A stretch of 5,783 nt of DNA, taken from contig CAZPAH010000157.1 in NCBI GenBank assembly GCA_964584495.1, positions 1 to 5,783 of the forward strand, written 5' to 3'. This document shows positions 1 through 5,600 of the stretch, one piece after another. The position numbers and the translations under genes are program-made. The DNA is from CAZPAH01 sp964584495. GTDB taxonomy: Bacteria > Krumholzibacteriota > Krumholzibacteriia > Krumholzibacteriales > Krumholzibacteriaceae. Under the pieces are notes generated by a model. The model did not search any database, had not been told where the DNA came from, and was given only the letters and a program-made list of their open reading frames with translations. The stretch's first letter is position 1; every line of letters begins with the position of its first letter.

Positions 1-111
1 CTATATATAAGTATAGCACAGATCGGGCGGCAGGTGTTGGTCGAGAACGATAAATATCCCTTCGGGGACGAATACTTCGGTCGATGGGATAGCGTCGTGG
101 GCCCGTTCTGA
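1..111 (+). CDS. C-terminal end of an unidentified protein (partial, runs off the left edge)
   Basis: This frame is open from base 1 to a TGA at 109-111 and gives 36 residues ending in FGRWDSVVGPF. I do not recognise the family. Support for coding is indirect. From codon 7 on, about three quarters of third positions are G or C, as in the neighbouring genes. The residues are mixed and protein-like (Q, E, N, D, K, Y, W), not the Arg/Pro-rich output typical of shadow frames here. The stop also falls just before a hairpin, in a convergent arrangement with the response regulator. The first five codons (CTA TAT ATA AGT ATA) are AT-rich and atypical, which weakens the call. No start is visible inside the window. 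It could instead be non-coding intergenic DNA. Confidence 0.5.
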   Translation, partial: LYISIAQIGRQVLVENDKYPFGDEYFGRWDSVVGPF

Positions 112-123
112 TATCGAACCTCA

Positions 124-142
124 TCTCGTGAGAAGCACGAGA
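124..142. terminator. Hairpin between convergent gene ends, possible bidirectional terminator
   Basis: TCTCGTG (124-130) pairs perfectly with CACGAGA (136-142) around a 5-nt loop, AGAAG. It lies 12 nt past the putative stop at 109-111 and 23 nt past the response regulator stop on the other strand, where a shared terminator would be expected. Neither strand has a U-tract after the stem, so it is not a canonical intrinsic terminator. It may act only as a 3'-end stabiliser. Confidence 0.35.
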
Positions 143-165
143 GAGATCGACCCGCGACCGTCTAC

Positions 166-552
166 CTACAGAAACTTCTTGATCTCCGCCAGGAGAACAT
201 CGGGCTGTATCGGCTTCTCCAGGAAACCGTCCACGGGGTTCCAGTCGGGATCTCCCGCCGACGATTTGAAATCTATGCCGGTCTTGTCCTTTACACCGGT
301 CAGCATGATTATCGGGATATTCTTGAATTCCGGATCGCCCTTCAACTCCCTGGCCATCTCGAAGCCGTCCTCCCACTTGGTCATCATGACGTCCAGAATC
401 ATCAGATCGGGCTTGTGGGTCTTGACCTTCTCCATCCCCTCGATCTTGTCGGCAGCCGTAATAACCGTAAAATCATTGCTTTCCAGGATTGCCTGCAGCG
501 AGTCCCTGATATCCTGATCGTCGTCTGTAACCAATATCTTCGCATTAGCCAT
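166..552 (-). CDS. Single-domain response regulator (CheY-like receiver)
   Basis: This 128-residue protein is one receiver (REC) domain with no output domain. The acidic pocket is D10-D12 (LVTDDDQD), the phosphoacceptor is D54 (LMILDVMM), the switch Thr is T85 (IIMLTG), and the conserved Lys is K113 in FLEKP. The loop from T85 to K113 is 28 residues, about six longer than in CheY, and carries a DWNPVDGF segment. I chose ATG at 552 over the in-frame GTG at 564: the ATG has TGAGGT ending 5 nt upstream, while the GTG has no Shine-Dalgarno sequence and would swallow this one. It lies 130 bp downstream of the FHA histidine kinase on the same strand, so it is the likely phosphoacceptor of that kinase (inference). 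With no DNA-binding domain, it probably acts in the cytoplasm by protein-protein contact or as a phosphorelay intermediate. Confidence 0.96.
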   Translation of the reverse strand: MANAKILVTDDDQDIRDSLQAILESNDFTVITAADKIEGMEKVKTHKPDLMILDVMMTKWEDGFEMARELKGDPEFKNIPIIMLTGVKDKTGIDFKSSAGDPDWNPVDGFLEKPIQPDVLLAEIKKFL

Positions 553-557
553 TATCG

Positions 558-562
558 ACCTC
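558..562 (-). promoter_or_regulatory. Ribosome binding site of the response regulator
   Basis: On the minus strand GAGGT sits 5 nt before the ATG at 552. It overlaps the alternative GTG codon (562-564), so it decides the start in favour of the ATG. Confidence 0.7.
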
Positions 563-566
563 ACGC

Positions 567-580
567 GGTTGAAGGTTGAA
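567..580. repeat. Perfect tandem 7-bp repeat in the response regulator leader
   Basis: GGTTGAA occurs twice back to back (567-573 and 574-580, plus-strand reading), a few bases upstream of the response regulator ribosome binding site. It may be a protein or RNA contact site, or chance. No function is assigned. Confidence 0.5.
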
Positions 581-585
581 TTTCC

Positions 586-608
586 GGGTTATCTTCCTTT
601 GGATACCC
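586..608 (-). promoter_or_regulatory. Stem-loop in the leader upstream of the response regulator
   Basis: In minus-strand RNA, GGGUAUC (608-602) can pair with GAUAACCC (593-586), giving seven base pairs with one bulged A and an 8-nt loop. It lies between the histidine kinase stop and the response regulator ribosome binding site. It could affect processing or stability of the intercistronic RNA. There is no U-tract, so it is not an obvious terminator. Confidence 0.35.
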
Positions 609-628
609 TTTTCATCGCAAGCCCGCTC

Positions 629-657
629 ATATTACCAGATCGGCCGCCCCGGCACAA
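629..657 (-). promoter_or_regulatory. Possible internal promoter for the response regulator
   Basis: On the minus strand, TTGTGC (657-652) is separated by 17 bp from TAATAT (634-629), which is preceded by TGG as in extended -10 promoters. The -35 matches consensus at only 3 of 6 positions and the -10 at 4 of 6. Transcription would start near 622 and leave a leader of about 70 nt. It could let the regulator be expressed above the level of the kinase. Confidence 0.35.
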
Positions 658-682
658 AGAAATTTCCTGCCTAAATTGTCAG

Positions 683-2338
683 TTATTGATCATTCCCGGG
701 CAGTGTCACGGTGAACGTCGTGCCCTCTCCTTCCCTGCTTGTGACCGAGATACGGCCGTCGTGCCTCTCGACGATCTGCTTCACGATCGAGAGTCCGAGA
801 CCGGTACCGTCCTTCTCGCTCTTCTTCGCGTTCGAGGCCCTGAAGAACTCGTCGAACACGTTCTCGATTTCACCTTCGGGAATCCCTATGCCGGTGTCGG
901 TGAAGTCCAAACGGATCTCGCCGTCGTCGGATTTGGCCGACAGGTGAATGGTTTTCCCCTCAGGAGTATATTTCACGGCGTTGAACAAGAGATTGGTGAT
1001 CATCTCGTTGATCGAGAATTCGTCTCCGACGATGTTGCCTATATCCTCATCTACATCATAGGAGACCGTGATCGATTTATCCTCCGCCTTGCGGCCTACC
1101 GTTTCCAGCGCCGCCATGATCGTGTCGTACAGCGAGAACTCCTTCGCTTCCAGGCGGCCACTCAGCCTCATCTGCGTGAGATTGAGAAGCTCCTTCACGA
1201 ATCCGGTAAGCTGCTCGGTCCGTCTGCCCGCCCTTCCGAGGAAATCGGCCTGCTTGTCTGTAAGCGATCCCGAAGAGCTGCTGGATGATACGTAGAGGCA
1301 ACTCTGGATCGCGGCGAGATGACCCTTGATATCATGCGTGACACGGGCGACATATTCGTCCTTTATCCGGTCTTTTTCCCTGAGCTGCGTGTTCGCCTCG
1401 CGGAGGGCCTCTTCCTGCTTCTTCAGCTCGTTGTAGAACAGGTTTTTCTGGATGAAATTTATCTGGCGGGCGGCCGCCTCCACGAAGTGGAACGTCTCCT
1501 TCGGTGATACGATCTCCAGTATATCGACATAGAGTGCGTCTACGGCATCTTCCAGCTCGTTCACTCGCGCGGCAAAGACCAGGTGCGGCCTCTGCTTGTC
1601 GATGACGGTCAGGTACATGTTCTTGCCCGACGACGGCCAGTTACTCGCCATAACAGGTTTGTCCTCGGATCTTACGGCATCGAGAACCCGCTTCGAGAAT
1701 CTCAGGCTGGTCTGCTGTAGAACCGATCCCCTGCCTTCGCCGGTCCCGAACCAGCATGCGAGGACCTCGGGAGCGACCGGCAGCGGCTCTGTACTTACGG
1801 GCAGTCTCACGATGGCGACGAGCGTATTCAGCATACCGGCAAGGCAGGTGCACGCCTGCGAGTAGAGCTCCGACGGACTGGACAGATCGACCATTTCCGC
1901 GGTGAATTCGTTGAGCAGCTTCATCAGGTCGGGCGAAAGCACCGAGAGCTCTTCGGTTTTATATGACATGATATCTTCGTTGGCGCCTTCATCGACTATG
2001 GATGCGGGGCCGCCTATCGTAGTAGCCCCGATCCCGCCGCCTCCCGCTTTCTCGGAAAGAGACATCGAGAATCCCGATATCCTTATCTCGTGACCGGCCG
2101 AAATCGCGTGGGCTTTGACCCGTTCTCCATCGACGAGTACACCCGCGTCGCTGTCGAGATCCTCGATGACCCATCTGCCGAAAGGATCCTGAAAGATCCT
2201 GGCGTGAACGTGCGAGACTCCATCGTCATCCAGCGCTATATCGCAGTTCGCGCCCCGTCCCAGGGTCATGCCTTTCGGCTTGAGCAGGATCTTCCTGGTT
2301 CCCGCCGGTCCCGATACGGTCAGCTTGATCTCTTCCAT
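683..2338 (-). CDS. FHA-domain sensor histidine kinase, soluble
   Basis: The protein is 551 residues with no membrane segment, so it is probably cytoplasmic. The FHA domain spans about 5-95, with LGR (R28), SHVH (S42, H45) and DLDSDAGVLVDG (60-71). A Gly-rich linker follows. Residues about 137-300 look like a GAF-type sensor region, though I see no diagnostic motif. A short charged helix (about 300-328) leads into the dimerisation domain, with phosphoacceptor H335 in VTHDIKGHL. The ATP-binding domain shows the N box (NLLFN, N449/N453), G1 DTGIGIP (481-487), F box FDEFF (495-499) and G2 GTGLGLS (511-517). Two oddities are the usual H-box Pro replaced by H340 and a run of six Ser at 351-356. 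ATG at 2338 is preferred to GTG at 2347: GGAG lies 10 nt before the ATG but only 1 nt before the GTG. The response regulator downstream is the likely partner, and phosphothreonine made by the divergent Ser/Thr kinase is a plausible FHA ligand. Confidence 0.96.
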   Translation of the reverse strand: MEEIKLTVSGPAGTRKILLKPKGMTLGRGANCDIALDDDGVSHVHARIFQDPFGRWVIEDLDSDAGVLVDGERVKAHAISAGHEIRISGFSMSLSEKAGGGGIGATTIGGPASIVDEGANEDIMSYKTEELSVLSPDLMKLLNEFTAEMVDLSSPSELYSQACTCLAGMLNTLVAIVRLPVSTEPLPVAPEVLACWFGTGEGRGSVLQQTSLRFSKRVLDAVRSEDKPVMASNWPSSGKNMYLTVIDKQRPHLVFAARVNELEDAVDALYVDILEIVSPKETFHFVEAAARQINFIQKNLFYNELKKQEEALREANTQLREKDRIKDEYVARVTHDIKGHLAAIQSCLYVSSSSSSGSLTDKQADFLGRAGRRTEQLTGFVKELLNLTQMRLSGRLEAKEFSLYDTIMAALETVGRKAEDKSITVSYDVDEDIGNIVGDEFSINEMITNLLFNAVKYTPEGKTIHLSAKSDDGEIRLDFTDTGIGIPEGEIENVFDEFFRASNAKKSEKDGTGLGLSIVKQIVERHDGRISVTSREGEGTTFTVTLPGNDQ

Positions 2339-2348
2339 GGAAATCACA

Positions 2349-2352
2349 CTCC
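2349..2352 (-). promoter_or_regulatory. Ribosome binding site of the histidine kinase
   Basis: GGAG on the minus strand lies 10 nt upstream of ATG 2338 and 1 nt upstream of GTG 2347. The spacing is a little long for the ATG but impossible for the GTG, so it favours the ATG start. Confidence 0.5.
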
Positions 2353-2398
2353 GGATACCGTCATTATTTCTCTTTCAAGATACGACACTGCCGCGATT

Positions 2399-2428
2399 GA
2401 CAGAGCCCCTGTCTACAAGGCAAACAGG
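2399..2428. promoter_or_regulatory. Cluster of ACAG/CTGT half-sites near the histidine kinase start site
   Basis: GACAG (2399-2403) and CTGTC (2409-2413) form a 5-bp inverted repeat with a 5-bp gap. CCTGT (2408-2412) and ACAGG (2424-2428) form a second one with an 11-bp gap, sharing the middle half-site. The cluster overlaps the predicted leftward -10 and start point. It could be an operator, or a hairpin at the 5' end of the leftward transcript. The arms are short, so chance is a real alternative. Confidence 0.3.
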
Positions 2429-2455
2429 ATACATCAATTGCATGGTATATGACAA
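2426..2455 (-). promoter_or_regulatory. Candidate promoter for the histidine kinase-regulator operon
   Basis: Minus-strand TTGTCA (2455-2450, 5 of 6 to TTGACA) is followed after 18 bp by TATCCT (2431-2426, 4 of 6 to TATAAT). Transcription would begin near 2419, giving a leader of about 80 nt before ATG 2338. It is the best sigma70-like match I found on this strand of the divergent region. Confidence 0.4.
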
Positions 2456-2504
2456 GGCCCTTCCCCGTTGATTTACGGACCCGTTCCGATCGGCTGTTCC
2501 ACTC

Positions 2505-2518
2505 CCGCCATCCGGCGG
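2505..2518. repeat. Short GC-only hairpin in the divergent intergenic region
   Basis: CCGCC (2505-2509) and GGCGG (2514-2518) pair around a 4-nt loop. It sits between the two outward-facing promoters and no U-tract follows on either strand. It might insulate the two transcription units, or be incidental in GC-rich DNA. Confidence 0.3.
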
Positions 2519-2541
2519 TCCCGATTCGACCAGGCCCGCTG

Positions 2542-2570
2542 TTGACCGCCATAATGTTTCCTGCTACCAT
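2542..2570 (+). promoter_or_regulatory. Candidate promoter for the Ser/Thr kinase
   Basis: TTGACC (2542-2547, 5 of 6) is followed after exactly 17 bp by TACCAT (2565-2570, 4 of 6), which is directly preceded by TGC as in extended -10 promoters. The start would fall near 2577, leaving a leader of about 48 nt before the ATG at 2625. The 7-bp inverted repeat at 2550-2574 overlaps its spacer and -10. Confidence 0.5.
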
Positions 2571-2574
2571 TATG
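2550..2574. promoter_or_regulatory. Inverted repeat over the kinase promoter, possible operator
   Basis: CATAATG (2550-2556) and CATTATG (2568-2574) are perfect reverse complements separated by 11 bp, so the half-site centres are 18 bp apart, roughly two helical turns. The left arm lies in the promoter spacer and the right arm covers the end of the -10. This is the geometry of a repressor dyad for a dimeric regulator. No cognate regulator is encoded in the window. Confidence 0.45.
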
Positions 2575-2615
2575 CAACTCGCGAAAAGTGATCCGGGGAC
2601 CTGACTCTGACAAAC

Positions 2616-2619
2616 AAGG
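2616..2619 (+). promoter_or_regulatory. Ribosome binding site of the Ser/Thr kinase
   Basis: AAGG lies 5 nt before ATG 2625. It is a short, weak Shine-Dalgarno match, but the start is confirmed by the family-typical N-terminus, in which the kinase fold begins about nine residues in. Confidence 0.5.
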
Positions 2620-2624
2620 CTGAA

Positions 2625-5600
2625 ATGATCGGCGAAACCATATCTCATTTCAAGATAGTGGAGAAGCTCGGCGAAGGCGGGATGGGGGCGGTCTACAAGG
2701 CCCGCGATCTCAAGCTGGAGCGCCTCGTCGCCCTGAAGCTTCTCCCCTCGCACCTCAGCGCCGACGAAGAGGCCAAGAAACGTTTCATCCGCGAGGCGAA
2801 GGCGGCCTCCGCCCTGGAGCATCCCGCCATCTGCACTATATACGAGATCGACGAGCTCCCCGACGGGCAGATGCTCATGGCAATGGCTTTCTACGAAGGC
2901 GAGAGCCTCCGGGAGCGGATGAAGGAGGGCCTGCTCGATGTCGACGAGGCGGTCGAGATAGCGGGGCGCGTCGCCGCGGGGCTGGCGAAGGCCCACGAGA
3001 AAGGGATCGTTCACAGGGACATCAAGCCCGCAAATATAATCATCACCGATGACGGTGAGCTCAAGATCCTCGATTTCGGAGTGGCGAAGCTCGCCGGGCA
3101 GACTGTTCTCACGATGGCCGGAAGCCTTCTCGGAACTGTGGCCTACATGTCCCCGGAGCAGGTGAACGGCCAGGAAGTCGATGCCAGATCCGACATTTTC
3201 TCGATGGGGGTAGTCCTCTACGAGATGCTCACGGGCAAACACCCCTTCTCGGCCGAGCACGAGATGGCGATGGTCTACCGCATAGTGAACGAGGACCCCC
3301 GGCCGCTCGAGGATCTCAGGCCGGGCCTTCCCCCGCATCTTCAGGAGCTGATCGACCGGGCGCTGAAAAAGAAGAGGGACGAGCGCCTCCCCTCCATGAG
3401 CGATTTTCTCGCGGCCCTGCATAGCGGCCCGCGGATCAAGGTTCATTTACCCGAGAAGGAGCGGCCGGTGAAACCGGACGAGCCGGAGCTGGCCAGCAAG
3501 GGGGATATGGTGGGCCCCTACCGCCTGCGCGAGCGTATCGGGGTCGGAGGGATGGGCGAGGTATGGTCCGCCGAGCAGGACAAGCCCTTTCACCGAAAGG
3601 TCGCCCTGAAGATACTCAAAGCGGGGATGGATACGCGGGAGGTCGTCGCCCGTTTCGAGGCGGAGAGGCAGGCGATGGCCCTGATGGACCATCCGTGCAT
3701 CGCGATGGTGTACGACGCGGGCTCGACCGCGACCGGGCGGCCGTACTTCGCGATGGAGTATATCAAGGGGGTCTCGATCACGGAGTACTGCGACCGTCAC
3801 AAGCTCGACACGGTGGAAAGGCTGAAGCTCTTTTCGCGCCTGTGCGAGGGCGTCCAGCACGCGCACCACAAGGCGGTGATCCACCGCGACCTCAAGCCGA
3901 GCAACGTGCTGGTGACCGAGATCGACGGGAAGGCGGTCCCGAAGATCATCGACTTCGGAGTCGCAAAGGCCACGGCGCAGCGGCTGACCGAGAAGACTAT
4001 GTACACCCATCTCGGCCAGTTGATCGGAACGCCAGAGTACATGAGCCCCGAGCAGGCCGAGCTGACCGGTGAGGATATCGACACGAGAACCGATGTCTAT
4101 TCGCTCGGTGTGATTCTGTACGAGCTGTTGGCGGGAGCCCTTCCGTTCGACCCGGAGAACCTGCGCCAGGCGGGCTTCGAAGGGATTCGCAAAACGATCC
4201 GCGAGGTGGAGCCGCCGAAGCCGAGCACTAGGGTAACCTCCCTCGGAAAGAGCTCCGATGGAGCGGCGGCGGGCCGTAGCGCGGATACCGCGACGTTGTC
4301 CAGCCAGTTGAGGGGCGATCTCGACTGGATCATCATGAAAGCGCTCGATAAAGACAGGAACCGCCGGTACGCCTCCGCCTCGGACCTTGCGGCCGATATC
4401 CAGCGGCATCTCAACAGCGAACCGGTGCTGGCGAGTCCGCCGAGCAACCTGTATCGCGTAAAGAAGTTCGTCACCAGACACAAGGTATGGGTCGCCGCCG
4501 CCTCGCTGGTGGTTCTAGCGCTGGTGCTCGGTATTACGGGAACGACGATAGGGATGCTCCGCGCGATAAGCGCCAGAAAGATGGCGAGCGAGGAAGCCGA
4601 AACGGCCCGACGGGTTTCGTTGTTCCTCGAGGGGCTTTTCGAGGTATCCGATCCGGGGGAGGCCAGGGGCAACTCGATAACGGCCCGGGAGATCCTCGAC
4701 GCGGGCGCGGGGAAGATCGCCGCCGAGCTGAAGGACGAACCTTTGATACAGGCGAGGCTCATGGTCACGATGGGCCGGGTCTACAGGAACCTGGGCCTGT
4801 ACAGCCAGTCCCGCTCCCTTCTCGAGGAGTCCCTCGCGCTTCGGCGCAGCAGCTTCGGCGGGGAAAACCTCGAGGTGGCATGCAGCGAGCAGGAACTGGC
4901 GTCCCTGCTCGGCGCCATCGGTGATTTCCAATCGGCCCTGCCCCTGTTCGAAAGCACGCTGGAAACGAGGGAGCGCCTCCTGGGCCCGGATCATCCCGAT
5001 GTGGGGCTCGCCGTCAGCAATCTCGGTAACCTCTACCGGCAGATGGGCGATTTCGACAAGGCGATACCGCTCTATCAAAGGGCCCTGAAGATCCGGGAGA
5101 AGACCCTTGGACCCGACCACATGGACGTTTCGAACAGCCTGAACGGCCTGGCGATAGTGCTTGAAGCGAAGGGCGATTACGAGGCGGCCCTGCCGTTGTA
5201 CGAACGCGCCCTCTCGATACGCGAGAAGGCCTACGGCCCGGACCATCCGCAGACGGCCACGAGTCTCAACAACCTCGCCACCCTGCTCTGGTTCATGGGG
5301 GATTACCGGAAGGCCAAAGAGTACAATAAGCGTGCCCTGACGATTCAGGAAAAGGTCCTGGGGCCGGATCATCCCGACCTTGCGCATACGCTTAACACCT
5401 GCGCGAACCTGTACCAGGCAACCGGCGATCTCGCCCGGACGAAGATGATCCACCTGAGGGCCCTGTCGATCAGGGAGAAGAACCTCCGTCCGGATCATCC
5501 GCGGATACTGGAAAGCTACTACAACCTTGCCTGCGTATGCGCCCTCCAGGGAGAACGCGATGAGGCGATAGGTTACCTGGAGAAATGCGTCAACCGTGGT

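Noticed and set aside
10..18. TGCTATACT, an extended -10-like motif on the minus strand
   Set aside because: It has no acceptable -35 at 16-18 bp and lies inside the putative plus-strand coding tail.
1..124. Minus-strand open frame from ATG 124 running off the left edge
   Set aside because: It is very Arg/Pro-rich with no Shine-Dalgarno sequence, and its ATG overlaps the hairpin. The plus-strand frame reads as better protein.
589..630. 13-codon leader peptide frame (minus strand, ATG at 630)
   Set aside because: It has no ribosome binding site and its start codon overlaps the proposed -10. Its length and composition give no sign of attenuation.
569..1288. 239-codon open frame on the plus strand, antisense to the histidine kinase
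   Set aside because: It lies wholly opposite a gene with clear HisKA and ATPase motifs, shows no recognisable domain, and is explained by G/C-biased third positions.
2397..2402. Perfect TTGACA -35 on the plus strand
   Set aside because: No -10-like hexamer occurs 15-19 bp downstream; the TTGACC/TACCAT pair nearer the gene is better.
2364..3446. 360-codon open frame on the minus strand opposite kinase 1
   Set aside because: It is antisense to an unmistakable kinase domain, has His/Arg/Leu-rich shadow composition and no domain, and its stop falls in the divergent promoter region.
3447..4481. 344-codon minus-strand frame opposite kinase 2
   Set aside because: It is a shadow of the conserved kinase coding sequence, with no motif or ribosome binding site.
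4097..4768. 223-codon minus-strand frame, Ser/Ala-rich
   Set aside because: It is antisense to kinase 2 and the membrane helix, with low-complexity shadow composition.
4515..5498. 327-codon minus-strand frame with apparent 42-residue repeats
   Set aside because: The periodicity is only the mirror image of the TPR-coding repeats on the plus strand, so it is not independent evidence of a gene.
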